A stretch of DNA of 64,000 nucleotides from Brachypterus glaber (taxonomy: Eukaryota; Arthropoda; Insecta; Coleoptera; Kateretidae): positions 3,100,001 to 3,164,000 of the forward strand of contig OY294047.1 in NCBI GenBank assembly GCA_958510825.1, written 5' to 3'. Shown here in pieces: positions 21,810 to 34,789 of the stretch. The notes below the pieces were generated by a model that saw only the letters and a list, made by a program, of their open reading frames with translations, was not told the origin of the DNA and did not search any database. Both the position numbers and the translations under genes were made by a program. How positions within the stretch are numbered: position 1 is the stretch's first letter; each line of letters starts with the position of its first letter.

Positions 21810-23416
21810 CCTTTCCCCAGGGCCCACAAAAATCCATTTTAATATTTTTAATTATATTTTATCTACACACAAAGAAAAAACATTCTAATAGAAGTATTTG
21901 TGATACTTGTTGCAAGTATATAAATACTTGATTTAATTAATTTAAAGAAATCAATCATATTTTTTCAATTCAAAGTTCAATTAGTACCATCGCGGCCAAT
22001 AAACTTGGAAGGTAGGGAGCAATAATTTTTAAATGTTTACAATAAAATCCGAATAGTTATAAACTATGTTAAACTCCGCGCATTATCTATCTGAGTTGAT
22101 GGTCATTTGTTTCTTATTATTTGGTTGGCAGAATATATTTAGTTCCTTATGTAAGGTTTTCATCTTGTTTAAAATTTATTGTCAATCAAGACATTATTTT
22201 GACATTTATAAAAAAATTCAAATAATTTGCTTTAGCAAGAAGAAATAACAAGAAAAGTGCATAAAAAGAAAACTAAAGCATCAATCTATAAACATTTTGT
22301 TTAAATGAAGTAATATAATGCAGTGCTCTATAAATTTTTGAAGTAAACACTATAACAGAGAATTTTTTGGTTAAAATAATACTGGTCCGTAATTTTATTC
22401 AGGTCATGTTAAATTTAAGTTTATAATAGAACTTTATGAATAAAAACTTACTTTTATTATAATTTTGAACAAAGTTTTACTTTTTAAATAGATTTTGTTA
22501 TTATTTGTAAGATGTAAAATGACAGTCAATTTAACCTAAATGTTAAAAATTATCAAAAGCACAATGGGCTACAAAAATATTACTAAAAGTAATTTTTAAA
22601 CCACTAATCATAGCTTCCTTGATCCAATTTGTTACTCAGATAGATAATGCGCCGAGTATACATAGTCTATGTATATAAAAGTTAAATGTCAAATGCTTGG
22701 GGCATATCCACAGCCTCGCATAACACGCATTATTATGTGCTATGCTTGTGAATACGCACTTACGGGCAACCCAATGGATTGAACCCTTGAACCCATTTCT
22801 CATCAGCTAAATATACGTACGTCAATCATCTAGAAAATGTCCTTATTAAAAGTCCTAAAACCTTGGTGATTTATTAACAAAAAATACATAGGTATTAGGT
22901 AGGTATGTATTTTTTACTACACAAAAATCCATTATTTCTTTTTGTATCGTAAAAGGGTGATACTTGTATAAACAATAACCCCTTAAGCACGCGTGTAATG
23001 TAAATAAACACCTAGAAAAAAACGATGAAAAAACAAGGTTTTTATATAAAATTAAAGGGTGTGTTTAAGGGTGTAACGCTGTTAAAACACGAGAGCATGG
23101 TTAAAAAATAAAAATATAGGACAACCGTGCAGTTTCCCCAAAATTCCACCATATGTGTGTTTTTGTGTCGACAGAATGGGTAAAAAAGAGTAAAAAAGGC
23201 GAAATAATTTGAGATGCAAGTCTGCCTGCCTAACGGGTGTTCGCAATTCTTTTGAAAGGAAAGATGATGGTCTTTATAGAAGTGTGTTGGGTGGTGTCAT
23301 GTTTTTTATTATTTCTATCGATAATATCTTGTCAAAATTACCTAACAAATATCAACGGTTATCTCAAGGCGCCCTTGAATGACATGCATGCGATTTTGAG
23401 AGAAACCAGTATCTAA
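21810..23416. other. AT-rich intergenic, no gene recognised
   Basis: Contains a short GCATAACACGCA hairpin near 22717-22747. Otherwise there are no repeat ends and no credible coding region; the 60-codon ORF at 22066-22248 is AT-driven and domainless. Confidence 0.35.
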
Positions 23417-23967
23417 TTTTTTCTATTTTGCGACATAATCACATAATCACACGCATTTTGCGTATTCTTGTTGCCCCATGAGAGGTTAGTATTTTTTTTT
23501 TCTTGCGGGTTGGCAAGAGAACAAAATAATAGCGACTGACGTTTTCCGTGCAAATGTCAACGTCGCTTTTCTACAAAATTTTGTGTTTAGGTTATTTTTA
23601 CCGTGTTAAAATTGTGGCTTGATTACTTGCAGTGAAAAAGAGAAGAGGTGACTATAAAATATACCTATCAAAATATCCTTTTATCCTTATCCTTATCTTC
23701 TTATTCTTCTTCTTAATCCTATTATTGGCCTTGGTCTTGAAAAAGCACCATATCGGCCAGTGGTCCTGTTTTCTTAAGTCGTTGTCTGGGGTGAGGTTTT
23801 AAATTCTCGGTTTCTTTCTGTGGGAGGAAGGTAAATTAGGTGGGGATGGGGAGATAGGTTAAAGTTTACATCCTTTGTTTGGACTTTGTTCATAGAATTT
23901 TAAACATGGTGTAAAATGTAATGGCAACCCAAAACAAAAATCCCTAAATCAGTCATCAATTTAAATG
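23417..23967 (+). mobile_element. Snap-back repeat family, copy B (3' hairpin missing)
   Basis: Starts TTTTTTCTATTTTGCGAC and contains the ACACGCATTTTGCGTATTC, GGGTTGGCAA and CCCTAAATCAGTCATCAATT landmarks. It stops before the terminal hairpin present in other copies. A ~170-bp insertion (about 23655-23880) separates GACTATAAAATAT from the TTTAAACATGGTGTAAA landmark. Confidence 0.7.
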
Positions 23968-26818
23968 CAGTAGGTTGGGCTAAATGTGATACCCAGGGTA
24001 ATTATGACATGTCCTGTTATAATTCTTCTCCAGAAGCCAGGAGTACACTTAAAAAAAATTGAAGAGTGGTGACTGATTTTGTTATTTTTTTTATTGGGAG
24101 ATTTTTTATGGCAGTGGCGTCTTCAAAATTTGTCGAGTTGGCAAAATTTGTGTCTTGCCCCCTAAAATTTATATTCTTTCCGTCCCTGCATCTATGGGGA
24201 AGTTACACCTCATATCCATCTTTCTGAAATTTTGGTGTCATTCGGGAAATTTAAAGTGTTTTTTTTTTAATTGTAACTTTTTGAGCGTGGTATTCAAATT
24301 AAAAACAAATGGTTGTTATTCGTAAATATTATCTTGAGTAAAACATCTAATATGTTAGCAACATTATGTTGCGATATTTTGGTAAACGGTTATCGATAAT
24401 ACAGTCAATCAGAAAGTTGCATGCCTCGTGGCCCTTTCTGTTGCACATAACATGTGACTCGTGACTAAGGGCGTTTTAAGGGTTAGATACGCCGTTGGCT
24501 TGCTGTTTTACCTCTTTTTATAAAATATTAAATTAAAATAGGTCACTAGTTCCTAAGGCAGGTATATAATTTTCGTACTGGTAGAAAATAATATCTATTA
24601 ACGAAAGAAAGTTGCACATCTGTGATCGTTTTGTATTTCGAAAGCATTTTTGGAAATATAGTATTTTATCATTTCTGCAAAATATTAGATACTAAACTAT
24701 ACGTTGCCAATACAAACTTCATGAATCAAAAAAACAAAAGTTTCGGGTTAATTTTGGCACTTTTTATTCGTCCATAATTATCGGGAGATAGACATAAAAT
24801 TGTTTTTAAATGTAACTGTTTATAATTTTAATTGTCTAATGAGTTCGGAAAATATAGAATGTTCACAAATTAGCTGGTAAGTTTTTGAGGTTAGGTTCAC
24901 TAACTTTTTAAACAATTTTTTTTTTGTATTGACTATAGGAACTTTTAAGTATTACGTTACGTAATTTTGATCATTTGCCGAGTCATATACATTTCATTTA
25001 ATACATTCAGATTAACCTATTTTCATAGTTATACACAATAATTCCGGGGCCAAGGGGTGAGAACAGTCTTTAAAAAGTGCCTTTAAATTATGTAATACTT
25101 AATTTTTTAAAGAAATGAGATTTTATGAAATGACATTTCGATTAAATGAAAATTAAAGAGAGTTTTTACTGTTGACATATGTCAGATAATGTTTCGAGTT
25201 GCGTTCCTTACGCGGAACCGGCAACAAATCTACGGCGAAATTGGTAATTCAGTTAACGGTGTTTAGTCACAGTCAGACTATTTTATGTTAAAATGTTATT
25301 GCTAAGAAAATATCTATACTGCGAAACCGTTCTACATATTTAAATTTATTTAAATTGAATATTTGATGTTTGTGATGTACTTTTGTGGCTTAACCACGTT
25401 TTTTTTTTTGTGAGGTTATGTTAATAAGAAATTATATTTAGTTTAAACGATTAGAAAGACTCGCTTCAAGTCTCAAATACTTGTACCTGGTCAAAAAGAA
25501 CGAGAGTTCAAGACCATTAAGTCTTTTTGGGTTACTTTAATTTAGTGTCCAAAAGGACATTTTGAAGAAGAAGAAAGACAGATAATGTTTTCTCCCTTTT
25601 TGAATTTTAATAAATTATTATTTTTGTCTAGGGAATGTCCATAAAATAGGTCACGTCTGTAGGGAGGAGGTCCAATACTTTGTGACAGGGGGAGGGAGGG
25701 AATCTGAAGCAATTTGAATCAAATTTGATGTCACAAAAAATGCTAAAAGTGTTAATTTAAATATTTACTCTCTGATTTTTTAGTTAATATTAATAAATTA
25801 TTATAATAGATTTTATTAATAATAATATCTATTCAAATAAAATTTTATGGTTCATTTATTTTTTTCTAAAATTTAATAACAATCTAATCTAACGTGACAT
25901 ATGAGAGGAGGATTTTTTCTAAAGTTTTTAAATATCCACTAGGACCACTTGATCTGTTGTCAACAAATTGTTTAGTTGGTTTTCATGTGTTGGTTGCTGC
26001 GAGCAACTTTCTGGTCAGATTGAGCGTTTTAAGCATCTGAGGAGAACTTCTAAAACGTCTAAACCGACAAACAACCACAACACAAGAAAAATAGCTAAAA
26101 TACAATACAATACCAATCTTTCAAAACAATCTACTCAAATTCTGAAACATCCGTTTTCTGTATTTCGAATCAAAAATATATTTTAGATTGCTGATTTTTA
26201 AATTAAATTTAAATTTTTCAATATAAGTATAGGGGTTGTCGAAATTAATTGCATTCCTTACGTTTTCAGGAATTTTCATTTTAGGGATGTTTTAAATTAT
26301 TTTTATAGGCGTTTAAATATGTAAAACTGAATAACTATTAAACTTTCTTTGGATACACATATAAAAAACGCATTTTAACCAGCTAATTTAATAATATTAA
26401 AATTATTATTTAAGTAAGTTAACCATACACGCATTGTCGCAACCATACTATTAATACTAATTTAATTATAATACTGTTTACTGGAATACTGGTACATTAT
26501 ACATGGTATACTGTTACAGTACTTTTATAGTTCTCCACATAACACAAAGTCTCCAACGGTGCATGATGCGCTCTCTTTTTTACGTCAAAACCGCTATAAT
26601 GCGTGCCTGCAACGGGCCTCTCACTTGCACACACATTCTTCACATATTTTCCGTAGCCACAGATCCGTGTGTCAAAGTATACTGTGCTGCTACAGTACCA
26701 GTACACCATTGTTATTAATAAATGTCTTTTGAGACGTCTTTTAGGTTGAATTGTGTACATGTGTTAAACTTTTATTACATCTTCCTTTTTCTATCTTAGG
26801 CGCCGTTTAAAATAATTT
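23968..26818. other. Mostly low-copy intergenic sequence
   Basis: Only small repeat traces are seen: TTCCGTCCCTGCA-like remnants near 24180 and a PIF-like terminal fragment near 24938-24975. Around 25190-25270 is a less AT-rich patch. The overlapping ORFs on both strands at 26497-26760 lie in imperfect inverted sequence (TGGTACATTATACATGGTA, CAGTACCAGTACACC) and are not credible genes. Confidence 0.35.
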
Positions 26819-27137
26819 TATCCAATACATACAGATAATGAGACAATTACCAGCTTTATTTTAAATAGATAAACTCAATAATAACCCCCGCGTGGCTTTT
26901 ACTTTATTGAGTGGATAATTATTTATTTTACCCACTCAACTGTCACTTGTCAAATTATTTTCTTGTAAATGTCATTAAAATGTTTAATCAAAATATGAAT
27001 TTCTAAGCTATTTATTGGATAAAACCTTGTATGGCACTCATGGGTAAACCGATATTTCCCTCTCGAAAATTAACCTGCTTGGCTGACGCCTCGCAGGTTA
27101 ATTTTCTCTTACTTTACCCACTAGTACCATAAAAAAC
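26819..27137 (-). repeat. TTATGGTACTAGTGGGTAAAG repeat, long copy
   Basis: Matches 38528-38830 on the opposite strand over ~300 bp (landmarks AATAACCCCCGCG, GGCTGACGCCTCGCAGGTTA, CCACTAGTACCATAAA). The GCTGACGCCTCGCAG segment is flanked by inverted GAAAATTAACCTGC sequences. No coding capacity. Confidence 0.75.
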
Positions 27138-27196
27138 TATTAATTTACGTCTGTCAGATATATCAATTGTCTACTATACGGAATTAAAGCTTTTTT

Positions 27197-27622
27197 CACG
27201 GAAAGAAATTAGTGGGCTCTGCGCTATACATTATAAGATATTTGGTAACAGTGGCAAATTATAGTGATTTAAGCTATATATTATAAGGGATACAATAACT
27301 AATAATGTTAAAAATAAATTGGAAACGATTATATATATTACAGACACGATTATATTTATTACAGGCACTATTATAAATTTACAGAAATTTTATTATATTA
27401 TAAAATTTATTAGCACGGACAATAATTAAATCTATTTAAGCTATAAATGCCATACTATTTGTTATATTTTATTATTCACTAAACAATTAAAGTATTTCAT
27501 ATAAATTTTTTACACTGACTGCCATAATTGTAAGAGAAAGCCTTGTATTTATATAATAAGCGATTATAATTTGCTTGGTATGTGTGTTATAGCGCTCCTA
27601 GCTATAATTTTTTTTTTCCGTG
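27197..27622 (+). mobile_element. CACGG MITE, copy 2
   Basis: 426 bp, essentially identical to 19346-19770. TT flanks both sides (27195-27196, 27623-27624), a duplication different from the other copies. Confidence 0.88.
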
Positions 27623-28474
27623 TTGTAGTACTCATATATCAACACATTTTATTTTATATTGTACTTTTTATGTTTCTCATTATAAGAAATACACTTTCCA
27701 ATGGAAATAATGGACTTTTTTAGTCAGTTAAATGCTTTTATCAAAAATTTCATTCGTTCTGCTCTGTATTCGATTTCAATTTAAATTGTATTTGAGTTCA
27801 TTATACTTAAATGTAGCTATAATAATAGTGAAAGCATTAATCTCGTGCAATTTGCTTCATTTAACATTAGGGGTGTAACAATCTAATAAACTGTATGCAT
27901 GATATTTCATGAATAATCTCCAAATAAAAATCGCGTTTGACCCCCTGTTTAATGCATTTTTATACAGTTTTCCCAGTAAGTTTTTGACTGTCGTACAATG
28001 GGAATGGCACATACCAAAATAGTATATGAACCAAAAATTACATTCAAAATTTTAAAATCTACCAATACTTTCCGTACCTTGACTAATTATCCATTTGGAT
28101 AACATGTTCTTTGACTACTTGAAAATAGGTAAATCACGACTAGTAACCATTATTAAATTGCACTGATAGAAAAATCTAAAAATAGTACAACCAAACGTTG
28201 TTGTAACAACTTTGAGGTATATAATACTATTTTTACGATTATTCTAAAACCTTATAACGTTATATTAAATACAATATTAAAATTGTAGATTCATATTATT
28301 TAATAATACAACAACGTTGTTGTCACTGTAATAGTTTTTTGAGGGAGGATGATTAACAAAGATGGCGACAATCAGCTGATTCTAATAAATGTTTTACCAA
28401 AATATTGAAAGTAAGCATTTTGGGCTAAAATGTGTATGTGCATAAGTATACCCAACGATAAGCATATACATGTA
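27623..28474. other. AT-rich intergenic, nothing recognised
   Basis: No repeat termini or credible ORFs. ACAACGTTGTTGT near 28310 is a short palindrome. Confidence 0.35.
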
Positions 28475-28899
28475 CACGGAAAAAAAAAATTATAGCTAGG
28501 AGCGCTATAACACACATACCAAGCAAATTATAATCGCTTATTATATAAATACAAGGCTTTCTCTTACAATTATGGCAGTCAGTGTAAAAATTTATATGAA
28601 ATACTTTAATTGTTTAGCGAATAATAAAATATAACAAATAGTATGGCATTTATAGCTTAAATAGATTTAATTATTGTCCGTGCTAATAATTTTTATAATA
28701 TAATAAAATTTCTGTAAATTTATAATAGTGCCTGTAATAAATATAATCGTGTCTGTAATATATATAATCGTTTCCAATTTATTTTTAACATTATTAGTTA
28801 TTGTGTCCCTTATAATCTATAGCTAAAATCACTATAATTTGCCACTGTTACCAAATATCTTATAATGTATAGCGCAGAGCCCACTAATTTCTTTCCGTG
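28475..28899 (-). mobile_element. CACGG MITE, copy 3
   Basis: 425 bp in inverse orientation, nearly identical to copies 1, 2 and 5. TA flanks both sides (28473-28474, 28900-28901), inserted in an ACATGTAATTACATGT context. Confidence 0.9.
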
Positions 28900-28954
28900 T
28901 ACATGTAATTACATGTGATATGTAGTTTCTGTGTGCACATAAATGAATTTAAAA

Positions 28955-29140
28955 TACATAACACCAAATTTGCAACGAGCCGACGCACACCAGGCTCAGC
29001 TAGCCAGCCGGGCGGACGGGTCAGGTGAATTGCCTCTTTTTGAAGCGAAGATCGTGACGTAGGAAGCAGCGACATTCCGAACCTACGGATTTGCAAGCCA
29101 CGCCTACCTCGCTTTCTGCGCGACAAAGAAAAACCTGTTA
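28955..29140. other. GC-rich, CpG-containing island
   Basis: About 170 bp with far more G+C and CpG than anything around it, including GTGACGTAGGAAGCAGCGAC and CAGCTAGCCAGCCGGGCGG. A minus-strand ORF of 80 codons (28884-29126) crosses it, beginning MSRRKRGRRGLQIRRFGMS, with no family recognised. It could be a fragment of a GC-richer transposon, a SINE body or a promoter-proximal exon; I cannot decide. Confidence 0.3.
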
Positions 29141-29335
29141 GGTTAACAGTTCATTGTTCTAAATCAAACAACTGTGCTCGTTTGTAAATACCGAACACGT
29201 TTACTTTGTTGTTGTTGTTGTTGTATTCTATGCAATATGAAGTGGTTGGCGCATATACAACTATTTATTGTTGTATACTATAATCTAATTACGTTATTAA
29301 TTACGCTAGTTCTCTATTAGTGTGCTATTATATAC

Positions 29336-29852
29336 TTTTTTCTATTTTGCGACTCTTATAAGCTCATAATCACACGCATTTTGCGTGTTCTTATAAGCCC
29401 ATAAGAGGTCTGTGCTTTTTGTTCTTTTGGGTTGGCACCAGACCTGGCCTATCGCTTGACGTTTTCCGTACAAATGTTAATGTCGCTTTAAAGTTGAATT
29501 TTCTAAAAAAATTTGTGTTTAGGTTATTTTTACCATGTTAAAGTTGTGGCTTGGTTAATTGCAGTAAAAAAGAGAAGAGATGACTATAAAATATATCAAA
29601 ATATCATTTGTTCTTAGAATTTTAAACATGGTGTAAACTGTAATGCCAATCCAAAACAAAAGTCCCTAAATCAGTAATCAATTTAAATGTAAGTTTTTTT
29701 TAATTTTAGAGCAAAATAGAAAAAATCGTATAAAGCACTCGTTTCATAACACGTTTTTAGCGCACTAGTACTTTAGAAAACTCGCCGCAAGCGGCTCGTT
29801 TTCTAAACTTGTACTCGTGTATGTTATGAAACTAGTACTTTAATATACTATT
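29336..29852 (+). mobile_element. Snap-back repeat family, copy C (near full length)
   Basis: Has all landmarks in order: TTTTTCTATTTTGCGAC, ACACGCATTTTGCGTGTTC, TTGGGTTGGCA, GCTTGACGTTTTCCGT, TTGTGTTTAGGTTATTTT, GCAAAATAGAAAAAATC, then the terminal hairpin ending ACTAGTACTTTAATATACTA. A useful reference copy. Confidence 0.82.
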
Positions 29853-29854
29853 AG

Positions 29855-29985
29855 CAGTGGCGGATCAAGAAATCCTAAACAAAGGTCAAGAGGAGGTGTT
29901 AGACATTAAAAATTGATGAACTCATATAAATAGTTGGTCAAATTTTAATATAAGGGGGAGCTGAACCCCCTAAATCCGCCATTAA
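29855..29985. mobile_element. Small CAGTGGCGGAT-ended element
   Basis: CAGTGGCGGATC at the left and GAACCCCCTAAATCCGCCAT at the right form short inverted ends typical of hAT-like MITEs. I could not define a duplication, so the right boundary is approximate. Confidence 0.4.
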
Positions 29986-31424
29986 CTTTCACTTTTTAAT
30001 CAAATTTTATTAGAATTTTAAATAGAACATGATTCATGTCAGAGACTTCCTCTTGGGAAATACAAAGATCGAAACAATATAAATGCAAACGTTTTGGGAC
30101 ATCCTGTGATATGACATGAAAAAAAAGGGTGCACCTATTTTTCTCACCCTTGCCTATTTTTTATTCCGTATCGATTGAAGGTCAATGCCACAGACCAAAT
30201 TTTTGATTACGATGTCTATATAGATTATTCAATAGCCATGAAAGTGTGAAACCTAAAAATGTAATTAATCACCCAAATAAGGTGCATTAATTTTGATAAA
30301 AGGTGTTTCAGTTGCTCATGCGATTTTTTAATTTTTATTGTGAGATGACAGTAAGTTGTTGAACATTTTACTTATTATACTATTCACTGCGCGTAGCGCT
30401 AGAATAGTATTATACGGTAGTTTGGACTTTTCCAAAATCGTCCGTCCGTCCGATGTCACGTTTTTTGTAGACACCATAACTCAAGAACGAACGAACGAAC
30501 GAACGACTCGAACATTTAAAAAGTAAATTAATTTCTATAAGGGGAAGATCCCTATTATTTTTGAAAGTACTTCCCCCAAAAACAAAAAATAAAGTTATGG
30601 GGGGTTAAACTTTTAAAAAAATCGAAAAAATCTGATAAAAAATTCCGATGAACGTAACTTTTTGAGAAAAAATTACTTTTATTTAAGGGATCAATTCTAC
30701 CAATTTTGAAAGTAATCCCCCCAAAAACAAAAAAGTTATGGGGGTTAAACTTTTTAAAAATAAATATTTATTTTTTTTTTAATTTTTAACCGACTTCCAA
30801 AAAAGGAGGACGTGTGACTTTGTTTTTTTTATGTTTGTTTCCGCATAACTTTGGAACGGATGAACGGAATTTGATGAAACTTCTTGCAACTTAAAGAGGG
30901 CATTCATGAGGTGGTCCCGTGTTAATTTGACGTTCGGATAATGCGGGGTAAGCCGAATAATTAAGATAAATCTAATAATTTTAACGCAATTTCAGTTAAA
31001 AACGGCTTAATTTGGTTCTACTACCAACCAAATTTTTAGAGAAATATCGGATAACTCGGATAAGCCGGATAACTTGATTAAGGGGTCACTCAAATATTGC
31101 GGCACACTGAAAATCTTTTAAATGCCGCTAAACTTGATTCTTTGGACCTCTAATATTAAAATACCAAGAGACAATAATAAATTTGGTGATTTTACCATAA
31201 GGCTTTATTTGATTATTACTTAAAAGTTTAACAAGATTTTCTTTAGTATTTCGTTTAAAATAAGGTTGGTTGGACTCTTGGGCGCTAAAATAAAAATATT
31301 TCTTTTATTTTTTAGAAATTTATCTTTAAGATAATGACGTTACAACGCACTGTTAGTGCGTTGTGACGTGAGCAGCTTGCCGAGATGGAAGGACAATTAT
31401 AATTTAGCTTAGATGACGTTACAA
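29986..31424. other. Mixed interspersed repeats without coding capacity
   Basis: From 30368 a block has CGTCCGTCCGTCCGATGTC and a GAAC(GAAC)n run at about 30485-30505, then two copies of AGTACTTCCCCCAAAAACAA-type text (30570, 30715). TTAACCGACTTCCAAAAAAG at 30785 is a repeat end I know from insect genomes. Nothing translates convincingly. Confidence 0.4.
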
Positions 31425-32110
31425 ATCTGCAAGTTCTGTGTCTCTAAAAAGTAAAAAATAAAAACTTTTCGCAAAAAAAATGAACCAACTTCTGTGTCTC
31501 TAAAAAGTAAAAAATAAAAAATACTTAAGTCGGTGCCAATTTCACAGCAAACAATAACAAAACAATGAAAACACAATTGTTAGTAATAAATTTAGGGAAC
31601 GGTGAAATTCAACGAACTAATAACTCTTCTCTCTAGAATACGCATACCGTTAATATAAAGTATCGCCAACATCTCGGTTTGTTTGTAAACAAATAGTAGG
31701 TATATTCAGGCCTGAACAATAACAATTACCAGTAACAGTTATTGTTGTCTCTGTTAGAACAAAGCTGTGCGAGTAAAACAGACAAACAATACTCTTGTTC
31801 ACTATTCTATGTGAAAACTATGTGATAAGTTAATGTGATTTTATATATTCTTCTGTGATATTGTAATTTTATGTGATATATTTTAAGTTAATAATAATAA
31901 TAATAAAAATGTATATGTTGGCTACGTTTTTGTCAGTTTTTACAAATGAAATGTCTATTCTAGAGAGAAGAGTTATTAGTTCGTTGGTGAAATTGTTACC
32001 GATTTAAGTATTTTTTATTTTTTACTTTTTAGAGACACAGAAGTCGGTTCATTTTTTTTGCGAAAACTTTTTATTTTTTTAATTTTTCTTTTTTTGCAAA
32101 AAAAAATTAA
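31425..32110. repeat. Foldback around CTGTGTCTCTAAAAAG, split by a hAT MITE
   Basis: Left arms TCTGTGTCTCTAAAAAGTAA (twice, near 31437 and 31491) and AATACTTAAGTCGGT. The right arm at 31998-32060 carries their complement. The hAT MITE at 31610-31986 sits in the loop between the arms, so the foldback is older. Confidence 0.65.
31610..31986. mobile_element. hAT-type MITE with perfect 8-bp duplication, copy 2
   Basis: Ends CAACGAACTAATAACTCTTC and complement. GTGAAATT is duplicated exactly at 31602-31609 and 31987-31994. It is longer than copy 1 (7106-7358), with extra sequence including an ATAATAATAATAATAA run near 31893. Confidence 0.92.
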
Positions 32111-33270
32111 AAAAAATTGTTAAAAAGTTTTTTTTTTATTTTTTTATTAGACAATGTCTGAAGAGTCCTTCAGTCTTGTATGTTGGAGTCTTTTAACGAA
32201 CAGCTGATTAGTCTTTATAGAGAATTTTAAATTTTCCTAGATAGGAAATTTTTAAATGTGATTAATTTTTTACCTATTACATTACAAAATGCTTGACTTT
32301 AAATTTTGGCGGAGGTGCAAAATTCCCTTAGTTGTGCATTGAATTTTTTAAAGCCTATAATAAATCCTGTTAGTTACAGGTCCCAAATTTCCACATTCTA
32401 AAACAAAAACAAACAGTTTTCGCTTCATTTACAGGAATATTTATTTTGTTTGTCATTTTCTGCATGAAAAGTTGTCCTACATGACATATGTAATTGGTAA
32501 TGTAAGATGTTAAGTAAGAAACTGAAAGTGACATGATATCTATGTTGCGTGTTCGCTGGCACCTGCTGTACAGTTGCTATAGTAACACTCATCCGGGGAT
32601 AAAAAAAGCGAGGGTGAAAAAAAAAACCGTGGGGTGACTCAAATAAAAAAACGGATCAATATTAACTCTTTCCTGCCCCACGCGACTGCCTGATTGTGCT
32701 TCAGCGAAAACTCTTTACTTGATTGTTATGCTCGAGCTTTTCTCCGTAGACGCAGAGATTTATCTAACATTCTCTTAGGCTATACACTATTATAAGCTTT
32801 TAGAGTTTAATTTTTTTTTTGCACGACCAAGACTAAAACCTAATTTTACGCTTTCATTTTCGGGACTAAACTTGCCGTTTCTCTCCCTAGGGAATAAAAA
32901 TCACGGCAACCTTGATAATATTAAAATATTATACTTACTATGTGCTTTGCTGGTTCAAAAATTAGGTTTGGTGGTGTTTTGTAATAAATTAGCGATTCAA
33001 ACCAATTTATTTGATTTTAACAAAGAAAACCTTTAAAAATAACATTGTTATAACAATTTATACATTACTTAAAATTTATCATCTTCGGCCATTTTTTTGA
33101 CATTTGTGTCAACCATATTAAAAAACAATTGAAATCGCGATAGCCGTGAAACTGACTTTTCGCAATTTACAGCCATCTTGATTAAATTACGAAAATAAAA
33201 CAACCGATTTGGTTTTTAATTTTAATTTTATTAACCTACCTAAATTATGTTTGGCCTGCAAAAAATAGTG
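32111..33270. other. Intergenic, nothing recognised
   Basis: Homopolymer-rich near 32085-32150, then AT-rich low-copy sequence. GGGACTAAACTTGCCGTTT near 32871 echoes the hairpin at 33271-33396. Confidence 0.35.
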
Positions 33271-33396
33271 TATATACCTCAGGACTAAACTTGGCTGTTT
33301 TAGTCCCTTGCATTTCTGTTTCCTTCGCTTGCTACGCTCGCTCAGGAAACACTCATGCAGCGGGACTAAAACAGCCAGTTTAGTCCCTCGGTATAT
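33271..33396. repeat. 126-bp hairpin, GGACTAAACTTGGCTGTTTT
   Basis: Arms AGGACTAAACTTGGCTGTTT and AAACAGCCAGTTTAGTCCC around a GGAAAC-containing loop. The 126-codon ORF at 33308-33688 starts inside this hairpin and I reject it as a gene. Confidence 0.75.
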
Positions 33397-33854
33397 AAAT
33401 AACTATTTTTTTCGACAAATCAAAATTTTTCTTTATGAATCGATTAGACATGCCCCTAGGAACATTTTGGGTGAGCATCTGGCGCTTTTTTTTTGTAATT
33501 TGATTTTTTGTACGTTTTTAACGTGTAAATTCGAAATATCTATGCTGGAGGTGTTAATGATCCAAGAAAATAGAATATGTTACATGTATGTCATTTTAAA
33601 CGTTTTTTCATGTTTAAAACAATGGTGTTTTGTAATCAAAAATCGGTTTACTCGAGATAATAGAGCACAAAAAGTCAAATTATTTTAAAATTTGCAATTT
33701 TGCAAAAATATTCAGAAAAAAGTAATATAAGACATGTAATAGGTCATTTAAAAGCTTTTTTATGCTGATTATGCTGTTAATTTTTTAAAAATCTGTGCAA
33801 ACGTTCTCGAAATATTTGGTAAAAACTACTGCTGGTAAAATCTGAGATAGGTCT

Positions 33855-34525
33855 TATTACATATCGTCCACTAAAGGCTCTAGTTGTCTAACTCCAAATT
33901 TTTCAAAAATGAGATTTTTATCAAATTTGCTTCATTATCTGATTACCAACATACTTCAAAAAAAAAAAGTTGCATTAAACCAATATATAACCAATATATA
34001 TATATATATAACCAATATTTTAAGTCGCTAAGTGTCTAACTCCATCATATGATTGTGAGAAAACAATTAAATGAGAACTGTCACTAATGTCAAACTATTT
34101 CTCGACAACAGGGGATCCCGTTTCAAATATTTGTTAATTTACTGTTTGATGATAATTATAATTATTGCCATTAATAATGTATATATATTATGCCTACCTA
34201 GTAGTAATATTATATATTAAATATAAAAATATAAATTTTTTGTAATAATATTACGCGATATAATACGATAGGTATCCTCTTTTATCTTCCCTTGGAGTTA
34301 GACCATTAGTGAATTTAGATTTTGTGGTTAAAATTTAATTTTCAAATAATTTATATAAAATAGATAACAATGAAAAGTTTTAAATACATTAACACATTTC
34401 AAACATTTTTACCTGTGAACAAGCTAGTTTTAAAGTTCTAAATAGCTATAATTAAGTTTTAAATCGTTTTTTACGTCTCCTGAAAAATATGACGTTTTGG
34501 AGTTAGACCGTTAGAGCCTTTAGAT
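33855..34525. repeat. Old inverted repeat with GTCTAACTCCA motifs
   Basis: Left: ATCGTCCACTAAAGGCTCTA then GTCTAACTCCAAA. Right: TTTTGGAGTTAGACC then GTTAGAGCCTTTAGATGACG. Two further TCTAACTCCA/GGAGTTAGACCATTAG elements lie between (34035, 34293). The pattern is a decayed foldback element with its terminal motif repeated inside. Confidence 0.5.
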
Positions 34526-34789
34526 GACGATATCATTTTAAACAAATTTTAATAACAATTAAAACAAATTTTTACTTTTTAAAATCGGTTCACTAGTTTG
34601 GAAGATATTGGATCAGAAAAAAAAATCATGACAATTATTCTTTCAAAAATCTTGTACGTGGGTTTATATTACGTAAATATAATAAATATACATATTTTCA
34701 ATAATATTGATCATGTAATGTCCGAATTACATAATATACCTACATTTATTAATGTATGTATGAATTTTAATAATAATAATAATTTATTT

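Noticed and set aside
26497..26760. Overlapping 87- and 71-codon ORFs on opposite strands
   Set aside because: They lie on imperfect inverted sequence and neither translation has recognisable features.
33308..33688. 126-codon ORF
   Set aside because: Begins inside a 126-bp hairpin and continues into AT-rich sequence with no recognisable domain.
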